NCBI GenBank assembly: GCA_943736015.1
Contig: OX031068.1
Span: 24,436,296-24,500,295, forward strand
Source: Tridacna crocea
Taxonomy: Eukaryota; Mollusca; Bivalvia; Cardiida; Cardiidae
Direction of reading: 5' to 3'
Length of the DNA stretch: 64,000 bases
Both the position numbers and the translations under genes were made by a program. Shown piece by piece: positions 43,525-55,500 of the stretch. Every line of letters starts with the position of its first letter. Position 1 is the stretch's first letter. The notes beneath the pieces were generated by a model that saw nothing but the letters and a program-made list of their open reading frames with translations, ran no database searches and was not told the DNA's origin.

Positions 43525-43724
43525 GGATCCTCATTCACCAACCATTTTTAAGAATCGTCTTTATCTCATTCTCCATATTTTTTCAAAACTTGAAAGAAAC
43601 ACAACTTCTGTTTGTCTAAACCAAGTGGCTTAGCCAATCAGAAGTTTCATTATTTTTGATTTTTGGAAAATCTTTGAGAATATGACAAAGACCATTCTTA
43701 AGAATGGTTGGTGAATGTGGACCC
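43525..43724. mobile_element. F5 foldback, complete
   Basis: GGATCCTCATTCACCAACC to GGTTGGTGAATGTGGACC; directly after the truncated copy. Confidence 0.78.
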
Positions 43725-43758
43725 TCTGGTGTCGTCCGAGGTACATGTATGGAAAGAG

Positions 43759-43987
43759 TTAACCCTTTACTCCATAGATACTCATTTCTACACATTGCTT
43801 GTAGGAGCCTTTGGAAAATATTGTGGCAAAAGGTGAAATTGCTCGTGACGAGCAGTTTCACCTTTTACCACAATGTTTTCTACACTATCAAAAGGTGTCA
43901 TATGCTCATAAGAAACGGCTTAATCCTTGCTGTTATTTTGGGTCAGTTAGATATACCATAGAAATGCCTTATGGGATAAAAGGTTAA
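43759..43987 (+). mobile_element. F3 TTAA MITE, complete
   Basis: TTAACCCTTTACTCCATAG to GGGATAAAAGGTTAA; loop GCTCGTGACGAGC. Confidence 0.86.
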
Positions 43988-44114
43988 AACACCGAATAAA
44001 TCCAATTGACACGTCCATTCTAGAATAAAACCGAAATGAATTATTTGCAAATTTATGGCTGTGGTGTTTATGTATAGTGTAGATTAAAGATCAGACTGCA
44101 CGTTTTGTACAGTC

Positions 44115-44343
44115 TTAATCCATTACCACACGAGAGAATTTTAGACTGGTCCAAATTGAAAGCATTTGCAGACGACAAAATAAAGGTGACTGAAAAATTG
44201 AAATTTGTTCTGGGAAGGGAAGAAAACACTGTGGGAAAAGAAGAAAATGCTGGTTACCAGCATTTTCTCCTTTTCCCACAGTGTTTTCAAAAGGCTTCTT
44301 TCTCAGGGGCGTCAAAAGTAGGGATTGTATGGTAATGGGTTAA
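44115..44343 (+). mobile_element. F1 MITE inserted in an F2 hairpin
   Basis: Flanked by AGATCAGACTGCACG, TACAGTCTTAA on the left and TTAATCTACACTTG on the right, i.e. two parts of F2. Confidence 0.84.
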
Positions 44344-44524
44344 TCTACACTTGCCCTAAAAATCTATAGTATTCGGAAAGGCGCTTGCAAGGTATATAAG
44401 ACACAGTTGTATTCTTATGCTCGAGACAATAACCTGTCAATGTTGGTTGAGACGGTAGCAAGAAGCATTTGGGGATAAATCGTTGCAAATTCTCAAATAT
44501 GGCGGTTCGATAGTGGAAGATTGT

Positions 44525-44625
44525 CAGTCTTTTTATTGCATATGTGATCCTTAGATCAAGATCAGACTGCACAAAACGTTCAAGCTGATCTCTGATCTAC
44601 ACTTGTCCGCTTCCTTACTCTACAT
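44525..44625. repeat. F2 hairpin copy
   Basis: GATCAAGATCAGACTGCAC and AGCTGATCTCTGATCTACAC, then TTGTCCGC. Confidence 0.65.
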
Positions 44626-44649
44626 TATGACCGAACTGCATCTTGATCC

Positions 44650-45070
44650 GCAAGGGACTTTTTTTTTCTTTTACAAGTCTTGGAGATATTGCAGTTTATC
44701 TACATGTATCTAGTTATGAAAAAATCACACTTTATTCTGCTTACTAAAAGAAATCAAGCTCCCTTGGGTATAATAAATACCCAGTTTTATTTCAAGCTTT
44801 TCGGTAGATTATCGAGAAATAACAGTGAAATATTTTTCGATAATTCACGGTTACGACCACTGAAAATATCGATTTTGTCTATTATAACTCTTCAATTGAA
44901 GGCGGAAACAATTGTTTTCCGCGGTGCCACTTGTGAAAATATTACCGATGGTGTGCACTCGATGAAATGAATATCAATCTTTTTACCGTAAAAAACAAAT
45001 ACCCTATAGATCTAGATGTATTTCTTCTTTTATAAATAAATACATGTACATATAAATATTTTCAAACGTG
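44650..45070. other. No recognisable feature
   Basis: One 96-codon open frame (44680-44970) in AT-rich DNA without recognised similarity. Confidence 0.45.
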
Positions 45071-45077
45071 CTTCAAA

Positions 45078-45235
45078 CGTTTTTTTTTTTTTTTTTGGGG
45101 GGGGGGAGGAAAGGTGTCACCTCATCGGACAGTGTAGATCCAAGATCAGACTGCACGTTCTGTGCAGTCTGATCTTGATCTACATTGTCCGCAAAAGCTC
45201 AGTAGATAGCGCGTAGCAGCCGAATGGTTAAAGGC
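45078..45235. repeat. F2 element after a T/G tract
   Basis: CATCGGACAGTGTAGATCC hairpin with CTGATCTTGATCTACATTG, ending GCCGAATGGTTAA. Confidence 0.72.
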
Positions 45236-45473
45236 AGACGTATTGTAACCAGTTCACCATCAAATTTTCCTCGTGTAATCTACCCGCAGTCGGTCTATAC
45301 CCCACTTGTGCTTTATCTCACCCTATCTCTCTAAGTTTCGATAAAAACAGAAAAATAAACAAGTGATTCACAATGCACTTGAAGCAAATGACATAACTAA
45401 TCTTTCCTCATGTTCTGCCTGAACAAGATTATGACACCGAGAAAAAAAGTTTGTGTCGACATGTTTTAAGCCC

Positions 45474-45701
45474 TTAACCTTTACTCCATAGATACTCATT
45501 TCTACACATTGCTTGTAGGAGCCCTTGGAAAACATTGTGGCAACAGGTGAAATTGCTCGCGACGAGCAATTTCACCTTTTGTCACAATGTTTTCTATACT
45601 ATCAAAAGGTGTCATTTACACATAAGAAAAGCCTTCATCCTTCCTTTTATTTTGAATCACTTAGAGATACCATAGATATGCCTTATTGGATAAAGAGTTA
45701 A
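45474..45701 (+). mobile_element. F3 TTAA MITE, complete
   Basis: TTAACCTTTACTCCATAG to GGATAAAGAGTTAA; loop GCTCGCGACGAGC. Confidence 0.86.
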
Positions 45702-46221
45702 AGCCCAAATAGCGGCCAAAATATGAACAATATGGGTTTTAATAGTAATTGAATTTAAACTATACCATCTGAAAGTATTGGTAATTATTGTGAAGATGAC
45801 ACCATGGGTCCAAGTGCTTGTCGCCGGCAGAAAAATAAATTTTAAAAGTAGGCCAAAAGATGCCAGTTTTTTTTTTTTTCTTCCAATTCACCTGATTCTA
45901 AAACTCATTTTTTTTCTGCCAGGGACTTTCACTTAAACCGAATGAGCTATATAATAATAGATAGTCGTTTTGACAATGATTTCCATATTTTCAAAAGGTA
46001 TACTTTATATTCTAGTGCATTTTTACACCCCCACATTGTATACTTTTGGGAGCTATTGGTGCTTTAACTATTTCAGCACAAAATTTTAAAAAAAATAAGG
46101 AGCCTCCGTCAAAAACCAAAAATACAGACCACTAAAACCAAGAAGTGTTTTTTCTTGTACAATCTTTGTCTTGATTTTCTGGGTTTGGCATTTTTCAAAT
46201 AAATACTCTTATCTTTATATC

Positions 46222-46445
46222 TTAACCAAACAACAAAATTTTGGACTGGTCCTAATTTCAAAGCATCCTGCAGACGACAAAATAAATGTAACTCAAAATT
46301 TGAAATTATTTTCCGGGAGGGTAGAAAGCATTGTGGGAAAAGGAGAAAATGCTGGTTACCAGCATTTTCTCCATTTCCCACAATGTTTTCAAATGGCCTC
46401 TATCTCGGGGTCGTAAAAGCCAGGGATTATTTGGTAATGGGTTAA
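46222..46445 (+). mobile_element. F1 MITE, complete
   Basis: TTAACCAAACAACAAAATTT to TGGTAATGGGTTAA. Confidence 0.85.
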
Positions 46446-46861
46446 AGGGTTAAAGTCAACGTGCAGACAACGTGAATTCAAAATTATTTACTATTTACCA
46501 AACCCCGAGGGGCACTATTTTTGAAAAACAGTATTTGAAAAAAAGAAAATGCTGGAAGCCATGATGCTTTCTACCATTTCAAATACTCGTCACAACTCGG
46601 CCGTTTCCGTACCTCACATAAACCGAGGTATGCCGAATGCATTTCAAATAGAAATCCAACTACACTGGTCCACATATAACCTTTCGTCTGCAAGTGAGCC
46701 ACGCGCTGGCAAAAGGGGGCTTAATGAATCCCCTCGATGTATTATACCAAACAAGCTACCATAATATAACCACAGATCCATTACAGCAACTTTCTTTACC
46801 ATCCGACCTAATCAAGAGGTAGACTGGTCTTTGACATGCTGAAAATTAACTTACATCGAAA

Positions 46862-46926
46862 AGTTTCGGGCCAGGCCGGCCTGCACGGAATGCACAGGCC
46901 GGCCTGAACCGATACTTTTCGCCGAT
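46862..46926. repeat. GC-rich hairpin
   Basis: CAGGCCGGCCTGCACGG and its inverse, within AAAAGTTTCGG / CCGATACTTTT. Unlike the AT-rich surroundings; an F6/F7-like unit of its own. Confidence 0.65.
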
Positions 46927-46929
46927 GCT

Positions 46930-47120
46930 TTAACTCATTACCAAACGAAAGCATTTGCAGACGATAAAATAAATGTGAAACAAAAATTGAAATTCCATTT
47001 GGGAAGGGTAGAAAACATTGTGGGTAAAGGAGAAAATGCTGGTTACCAGCATTTTCTCCTTTTCCCACAATGTTTTCAAAAGTTTTCTGTCTTAGTCGGG
47101 ATTGTGTAGTAAAGAGTTAA
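46930..47120 (+). mobile_element. F1 MITE, left arm shortened
   Basis: TTAACTCATTACCAAACGAA goes straight to AGCATTTGCAGACG; palindrome and right TTAA intact. Confidence 0.85.
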
Positions 47121-47232
47121 GTCTCCTTTTTAACAGAGCATGGCCCACATGCTTTGAACTTGAACAAATCTAAACTTTTATCGTTTGCCTGTTTGTACGA
47201 CCTTTCTGAAGAAAACATGGCGATTGATTGTA

Positions 47233-47520
47233 TGGTGTTTAACGCCGTTTTCAACATTATTTCAGTTATATCGCGGCGGCCCGTGCACCTTTCTATGCTT
47301 TCCTGCAGTTTCTTGTACCTGTACTCCGCACAATATTCTTTCCAAACCACTGGCTGCTTTCCCACATAACCATCGGGGGAAAAATGGTCAGCGGTGGGAG
47401 AAGAATGAATCCTGTCGCAATGGCTATCATCAATCCTTGGAAAGAAATTGGCTGAGCCAGGGATCGAACTCTCGACCCCCGTGTTCTCAAGTCCTATACA
47501 CTACAGACAAAGCTATACCA
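47233..47520 (-). mobile_element. SINE S3 with tRNA-like head
   Basis: On the minus strand starts TGGTATAGCTTTGTCTG and has a B-box-like GAGTTCGATCCCTGG, then a body to AACGGCGTTAAACACCA. The body words recur at 8957-9188 and 27926-28125. Confidence 0.75.
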
Positions 47521-47527
47521 TTGTGAG

Positions 47528-47663
47528 AAATAAAGAAAAGCATTTTTCTCCTTTTCTCACAGTGTTTTCTACCCTTTCAAATACGTATACTACGTCCTGA
47601 ACTAGAATCAGATTGTCATCTAGAAATGCTATATAATTGGACCAGTCTATGGACATTTGTTTA
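47528..47663 (-). mobile_element. F1 MITE fragment
   Basis: AGCATTTTTCTCCTTTTCTC, ACAGTGTTTTCTACCC and ATTGGACCAGTCTA. Confidence 0.6.
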
Positions 47664-47667
47664 ACCA

Positions 47668-47980
47668 GCCGATATAGCTCAGTAGGTAGAGCGTAGGACT
47701 CGTGAACACAATGTTTCGGGTCACAACAGGTTGTGGGTTCGAATCCCCGGCTGGCAAACTAAAAATTATTAATAGTCTTTCGGATGAGACATAAAACCGA
47801 GATCCCATGTGACGGTGCTACACACCGAGCACGTTAAAGAACCAGGCGAAGCTCTCAGTAGTTTCAACCTGTATCCTTGCACTATCCCCCGTAACAACTA
47901 ACTGTCTTCTGGGGGCGTCGCTCAGATGGGCAACCGGTAGCGACGATAAATAAACGCGAATAACCAACCAACCAACATTT
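47668..47980 (+). mobile_element. tRNA-derived SINE S2
   Basis: tRNA-like head GCCGATATAGCTCAGTAGG (A box) to GGTTCGAATCCCCGGC (B box), with an over-long middle so not a working tRNA. The body contains CTTTCGGATGAGACATAAAA and GTGCTACACACCGAGC, a core I recall as shared by many metazoan SINEs. Ends in an ACCA run. Confidence 0.82.
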
Positions 47981-48094
47981 GTTTTCAGTGTGACTTTGGT
48001 AACTGATAAAGGAGCCCTGTTTTTTACGTCCTCTACTGTTTACATTGGTCGTCTGTCTGCGCTTATCAGTTGGCACAAAGACATATTGATTTTA

Positions 48095-48278
48095 ACCTTT
48101 AAGTTTATAAATGTGACTCACTGATCTTGTGCGGACAGCGTAGATCAAGAACAGACTGCACAGAACATGCAGTCTGATCTTTGATCTTCACTGTCCGATC
48201 AGCAGATCTGTTTCCTCCAAAAATACCTTTGAAATAGGGAAAAAAATAATATCGGATTGAAAGATTATTTTTTTATTT
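48095..48278. repeat. F2-family element
   Basis: TTAACCTTTAAGTTTATAAA, GTAGATCAAGAACAGACTGC hairpin, ACCTTTGAAATAGGGAAA; like 9660-9950. Confidence 0.68.
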
Positions 48279-48280
48279 AT

Positions 48281-48514
48281 TTAAATCAACTATTGACTAC
48301 ACAATCCCAACTTTTAAGGACCCTTAGAAAGAAGCCTTTTGAAAACATTGTGGGAAAAGAAGAAAATGCTGGTAACCAGCATTTTCTCCTTTTCCCACAA
48401 TGTTTTCTACCCTTCCCAAACTGAATTTCAATTTTTCAGTCACATAAATTTTGTCGTCTGCAAATGCTTTCAATTTGGACCAGTCTGTAATTTTGTCGTT
48501 TGGTAAAGAGTTAA
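48281..48514 (-). mobile_element. F1 MITE, complete
   Basis: TTAAATCAACTATTGACTAC to GTAAAGAGTTAA; 440 bases upstream of the convertase start codon. Confidence 0.85.
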
Positions 48515-48952
48515 GAGGTTAAGGGTTGATTTTTATCTTTACTTTACGTAATGAAACACCCAACCAGGAAAACCTTCTCGTGCAGATCTCGCCACACCAA
48601 AGATAGTGATATCTTAAAACTTTTGGGCCCACTTATCAATTCAAATAAAAGTCTTTGTCAACTACTAAAATTAGAAAGGAACATAAATACTGATTATTTA
48701 AACCATTTGGTTTGGCAAATCAGGAATTATTGTACTTCATCGCACTAAATTTTCTTTTTTTAAAAGCAAACTTAGATTAGAATTTTGAATTTTGAGTAAT
48801 TACGAGAAGTAACCCTCATATAGTGAATGTACATGTTAGTGTCTCAAAAAATAAAGAACGTTTCTTCATTTATAGACTTCATCGTGACAACGTAAAACTT
48901 CTATTCATTGGCAATAAAAATACAACAGTGAATAATTAACGTTAAGAGAGGA

Positions 48953-49126
48953 ATGGAGAAAATGGTGTTATTCTTAACAGTAACAGTGTTAATTTTTGGA
49001 CACTTACATTTGTCAACGATGGCTTCAGGGCCAACCTACAGCAATCAATGGGTTCTGAAGGGAGATCTCTCGCGGTCTGACATCGCCAACATAGCCAGAC
49101 GGTACGGGTTTCGGTTTGTAACAAAG
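48953..49126 (+). CDS. Convertase exon 1: signal peptide and start of prodomain
   Basis: 58 codons from an ATG that opens a good signal peptide (MEKMVLFLTVTVLIFGHLHL), cleaved probably near TMASG. The prodomain starts YSNQWVLKGDLSRSDIANIA and RRYGFRFVTK, matching the N-x-W-A-V...IA..GF pattern of furin-family prodomains. Donor AAAG|GTATGT, phase 0. A second ATG three codons on is possible but the first gives the longer leader. Confidence 0.88.
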
Positions 49127-52100
49127 GTATGTGTTCTGTTTATTTCGTTTCCCCCCCCCCCCCACTGTGTTTTGATTTTCTTTGTTGGGCATATCATGGG
49201 TTTAGGAGGCAGCGGGCCCGTATTCACCAACCATTCTTAAGAACGTTCTTTGTCTAATCTCAGAATTTTCTACATTTTAAGTAACACAACTTCTGATTGG
49301 CTAAACGGAATGCTTTAGCCAATCAGAAGTCGTGTTACTTAAAAATTTAGAAAACCTTGGAGAACAAGACTAAGAATATTTTCAAAAAAAGTGAATACAA
49401 GCCCAGGACATGTATTTGCCAACCATTCGAGAGAATAATCTTAGTCTAAATCTCCAAGATTTTCTAAATTTGTAATTAACATAACTTCTGATTGGCTAAA
49501 CCGAAAGGTTTAGCCAATCAGAAGTTGTGTTACTTTCAAATATAGAAAATTCTGGTAAATAAGGCAAAGAACATTCTAAAGAATGGTTGGTGAATACGGG
49601 CTCTGACGGCTTTGAAGACATAATTCCTACATCGCCAAGATTGCCGGGCGATTTTTTGTTTGGGTTTGTTTCACAGGTTTGTTTGTGTATATTTCTTTAT
49701 TTTAATTTGGTTTCTATGTTGGCCACATACGTAATTATTATTTCTGGGGTTTCGGGGCCAGCTTGCAGCAACCAATGGGCTCTGAAAGGATATCTCTCAC
49801 GGTCCCACATCGCCAACATTGCAAGACGGTCTTGATTTCGGTTTGTGCCAACGGCCTGTGTTGTGTTTATTTCTGAACTTTACTTTACTTTAATTGTCTT
49901 TGTTAAGCACATACATAGCCTACGTCGTAGGTTCCTGGTCAGCTTTCAGCCACCAGTGGGTTCTGAAGGGAGCGCTTTCACGAGCTGACATCGCCAAAAT
50001 AGGCTGACCGTCTTGGTTTTGGTTTGTGCCAACGGCCTGTGTTGTGTTTATTTCGGTACTTTACTTTGGACTCCAGTGTTTGGTTTGGAGCCAGCTAATA
50101 ATCACCTGTGGGGAATCTCTGACAATCTGATATCGCCACAATAGCCAGACAATATTGATTTTGGTCTGTGATGTGTTTACAGTGGTACATGTATTTTAGT
50201 AGTTAGATTTTCTCTATAAGGCATATACATGTGCTGTTAATTCATCTACAAAAAGAATCGACACATTCTTCAATCCGCGCAGGTTGCTGACCCGTGTCGG
50301 TACTTTTAGTAAAATTTCTGAATGTCCAAGGACCATTTTACCTCATTTCATCAGCCAGTTGCAAGGCGACTTGAATGAATTTTATTGATCCATAACTTGT
50401 TACATAGTAACAAGCTTGGAATAACGCATCACTTACCTGCATAAGGTCTAAACCCATTATAATTATATTTCATGTGTCTATTTTTAGAAATTTTATGGGT
50501 AAAGAAATGTCGTAATTTAAGCTGGGGTGAATTATTTCCCCCGTCATAATGAATAATTTACTCCTGCCGAAAATCTGGAACTAATTTTTTTGTTCTACTT
50601 TGCTAGAACTGGAATCACTAGTTTTCAAAGTGGCATTCCTTGACAAAATAATCAGAGGAATTATGAGTATACTAGGACGAAAAAGAAACGCAGTGTACCG
50701 TACGAAATATTGAACAAGCTTTTTTTTCACTGAGGAGGGGGTACTGTCAATAAGAAGCCATTTTCTCATTTGCTTTTTTTGCCACACTGAAATGTAATTT
50801 CGTCAAAATATTCCTAACTGATCAGCAGTAAACATAAAATCATAATTTAGAATCCTCAATCAAGTTATACACCTCTAAATTACCTTGAAAGGTTACCCTG
50901 CGTTTCTTTTTCGTCCTAGTATTTATATAATTTATTTCATCAGCTTGTCGTTTATATGGGGAAACATTTGCCTCAGAAGGGAAAGGTCTGCGAAAATAAC
51001 TGGTGCCTTCCGGTACTCCTTATTTTCGCATACCTTTCCCTCTGCGGCAAATATTTCCCCATATTAAACACAAGCTGATGAAATAAACTGAAATGTTTTT
51101 TTTTTACTGAGAGTGGCTTATGTGTTAATGGTTTTTGGACAAGTCATTAGCCACCAGTGGGTTCTATATATAGGAAATCTTTAACCCTTTACCAAACAAT
51201 CCCTGGTTTTTACGACCCTGAGATAGAAGCCTTTTGAAAACATTGTGGGAAAAGGAGAACATGCTGGTAACCGAATTTCAATTGTTGAGTTACGTATATT
51301 TTGTCTTCTACAAATGCTTTCAATTTGGACCTGTCTAAGATTTTGTCGTTTGGTAAAGGGTTAGAATTCCCAAAATGCCAATATTGTCAAAGAGTAACTG
51401 TTTCAGTTTTTGTCACAGGTTTGTGTGTTTTACCAGACAACGTAATTTTAGATTTTTCCGAATTGAAAGCATTTATTGACGACAAATTCAGTCTGGCGAA
51501 ATTATGATATTTATCCTAGAACGGATAGAAAACATTGAGGTAAAAGTATGAAAAAGATAGATAAACTAAAAACTATCCTTGTTTCAGCTACTTGATGATC
51601 ATTTCCTTTTTGTGAAGAAAAAGAGTGTAGAAGCATCAAAAGTAATGTCACGATATTTGGCGAAACGACTGAGTCGAGAGAGACGGGTGAGCTTTCCCTC
51701 TTGTAAAGTTCAGTTATCATATGTAACACATTTAAATATGACACATTATGTGGCATCTAATCTGAGCCGACTAACCCGAAGTAGTTGGCGACACCGGTAG
51801 CAGTGGTGCCACACCACCGTTTTTTTTTTGTCATATTGAAGATTGAACGAATTCGACCATCTTTGAAGCTTCACAGATCGCCAACACAAGCACCCTAGAA
51901 TTTGTCCTCCCCAAAACACCTGTTCTCTGCTATGACCCCAATCCTTTGTTCCTTCGGTGACAAAAAATAGTCCGATAAATATACAATAAAAATAGATCTG
52001 AGTGGTCCCCCACTGCCTAAATTTAAAGCAAACAATACGCCCTGTAGGCTTCGTGAAGCTGTGACATAAAAATGCTAAACTGAGACATTTTACATGGGAC

Positions 52101-52548
52101 ACACTATCTGTCGGAAGCAGTCTCGCAGTGGTGCAACACACTATGAGAGATTTGAATATCGAATCTCTGTATTCAATGATCCTAATACAAAATAACAGAT
52201 TATTAAAGCAGTCAAAGCTGAAAACGCTTCAACAGAAAGCCTGTCTATGACGTCATATTGAGAATTATCTTGTGAACTTCCAGCATCGCCCTCGTGGATT
52301 ATTCATTGTGCCTCAAAACTCACAACTGTGGTTTATTGAACGATAAACCACGATTGAAAGAAGATTATTTCTTGAACAAACTATCACCCTCGTGGATTAT
52401 AAATTGTGCCTTACCCCTGACTGCCGTGGTTTATTGAACGATAAACCACGTTAATAAGAAGATTATTTCAATTCTAACTTGACCAACTCTTAATGAAAAG
52501 AAAACAAGTACTTAGAGTGAAAACATGGATGCAGATTATATTCCATTG

Positions 52549-52584
<36 letters not shown>

Positions 52585-55500
52585 TATTCAGAATGACGTC
52601 ACTCTATAAAGAACAACATAGATTTTACCACGCTTTCGTTGCATAGTGTTTAAAGTGCCGAATTCACTTGCCATGTTAGATTTTTTTAATCATCAACCAT
52701 TATTTTCCAATAAACTACCAAAAACATGAAATACATGTAAATGAATGTAGCTTTGATGATGGACAATCATCACGTGACCATTGCAGGTGGAGAACGTATC
52801 TCAACAGACGTGGCAACGCCGATCTTTAAAGCAAGGAGCGTTTTCAGTTAGTGATACAAAATGGCCGTTGATGTGGTACTACGTAAGTTATTTTTTCTTC
52901 AAATAAGCCATATGTACCGCATTATCTCCCGCTAGATGGCATTCTATAAATACTCATCTATCTGATATGGGCATCCTGGGTACAGAACCGAACCACTTAC
53001 CTGCGCGACAACCGTTACTTTGAATTTAAAACAAAAAAAGGTTTACCCAATAAAACGCTACCTCGTGCAATTCACTCAACTATGATCACCAGTTGAGAGA
53101 AATCTGTTGCTAAAGCAGGTCTCATTTCTCTTCAAACGTATTGTTACGTAAAAGCTATTTTCAACATTGCTACTTTATAGAGCGTAATATTACAGTCAGT
53201 CCGCTTTCGGGGCTAGTAGTGATGCGTCATATAAGACAGTCGAATCTTCGAAGAATATGACATGCGCAGACAACGATATGTACCGTGAAAAGGGAGGTTA
53301 ATGCATCTGCAAAAAATATCGGCTCGTGTCAGACTGCGCAGTTAGCGGTTTGGTATATTTCTTTTTTTTTTCCCAATTTTCTGCATGTCAAAGGACCAGT
53401 CTACCTTATGATTCAGATAGTTGTGTGACAAAATGGGTATTATTGGGTCCATTATAATGTGATGAGAGTTTGGTGTAATGTGTCATGGTCATGAACATGC
53501 ATTTTTCCAGTGCCTATTTCTTTACCAGACGACAATATAGAACTTCAGCCATGCTCTTGCAAAAAGGGGTTTAACACATTACCACACAATCGATCCCTAC
53601 TTTTGACGGCCCTCAGAAAGAAAGCCTTTAGAAAACATTGTTGGAAAAGGAGAAAATGCTGGTAACCATCATTTTCTCCTTTTCCCACCATAGCCAACTT
53701 TCGCGGACATGGAAAAATCGATATCGGCCAATTTTACCTGCATTTTTTTATATAGAATTATGAAGGGCCTAGGTAAATAAACGCTTATAACTTCATCAAT
53801 TTTCAGAATTGAAAATTATCTCAAGTGAGGTAAGAAAATTCAATTTATTCTCTTTCAAATGAACTTAGTTTTAAAAATTTCGAAAAAGAAACTTTTGGTC
53901 CTTTTTTAACTTAAAAATTGTAGGTATGGTTTATATAGAATAAAGAGGAAAAACGCATTTTCCGAGGTCAAAAACTGTAATATTTGTTTAATTTTCTTTC
54001 GTTGTGTTGAAAAGTCAAAATTATCTCAAGTGGAGTGAGTTACTTTATTCATTTCTCTTTCAAATGGTATAATTTTGAGTCATTTAAAAAAAGAAACTTT
54101 TGGTCCTTTTTACAGTTTTTTAATGCCCCTATCCTATTTTTTTCTTTTTCCGTGAACGTTCGGATTATGCCGGACTTCGCCGATATTGGCCGAGTCTTAC
54201 TGTTAGATAAGGCAGCCGGGTATCTTTATTGTGTTACGTAAAGTTTCATTGACAAACGGACCCCCTGCTATGTTTATAATATACATGTATCCACATGATT
54301 ATAAACTGGAATTTACACCCGGGTTGTTTTCAGATCGGATACTGTTTGATCCTGACAGTATACCTAAGATGTTTTATTATGTATCCTATTTATCTAAAAG
54401 ACCAGAATTTAATACTTATGAAATTATTTCCTTTACAATGATTAAGATTGACATATGAAATAAGAAAATGTACGTTTGATGATATTTTTCAACTTTTCAG
54501 CTTTTTAGAAATTAATGCTTTATATACATATATATATTTTTTTTCTGGCGACAGCTCACCAACTCATGTTTCCTTGCTTTTTTTCACATCGGTCTTTGAT
54601 CTGTCGTATCATATAGAAGGCCTTTGAGAACATTGAAGAAAAATATTTTAACGCTGGTTGCCAACATTTTCTCCTTTTCTTACACTATTTTTAACTCAAT
54701 AAAAGATAAGTTCCATTTTTTCCATGTTTTATTTGTCTTAAGAAAATTACTTCATTCTGAACAAGTCTGAAATTTTGTCTTTTGGTAAAGATTCAAATAA
54801 CAAGCTTAACCTGTTACTGTATAAATACGGCATCTAACGACCCTGCTGTTGATTGTTTAGGATAAAATATGGAAACAGGCGCATTATCTTTTTACAAGTT
54901 ATCTTCTACTTTTCAAACAATATTGTCTACATCACTCAATTGGTTTCTTCTGCAAAGAGTATTTACCATTCAAAGAATGACAGCACTAGATCAAAATTGA
55001 CAACTTTTCTTTTACATAAATCAAACAGTTTCTCCCTTCTTTCAAATGTTCCCCCCCCCCCACCCCTCCCTTTAACATCTTTAATATTATAATAGTTCAT
55101 TGGAAGAATTAACCTAAACATTGAGGTTCTTCCATCTTTAAAACGATACAACCTGCAAAAAGCATAACCGATATGAGTGAATAAAAGATGAAAAAGAAAA
55201 AAAATGACGTAGACTATGCATGTACATGGAAATGGGAATAATACAAGCTACTTCTACTTTACCAGTAACCTAAAAAGTTACCTGCTGCGTAATCATTATT
55301 TATTATTTCAAGAGATAGTATTTAGTCAACCTTGTATTAAGAATGATTTACATGTATCTTGGTTTGACACCGGTTTTTAACACAGCTTGCTGGTGAATTC
55401 TACTGATGATTAGTTGAAATGACACCATACGTAACTTTTTTAGACGAAGAAATACCTTTTTATCTTTATCATGCCTGTAAGCGGCGCTAGAGTGTAGCAT

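Noticed and set aside
47668-47770. tRNA gene
   Set aside because: A and B boxes are present but the middle is too long and the acceptor stem does not pair; a SINE body follows.
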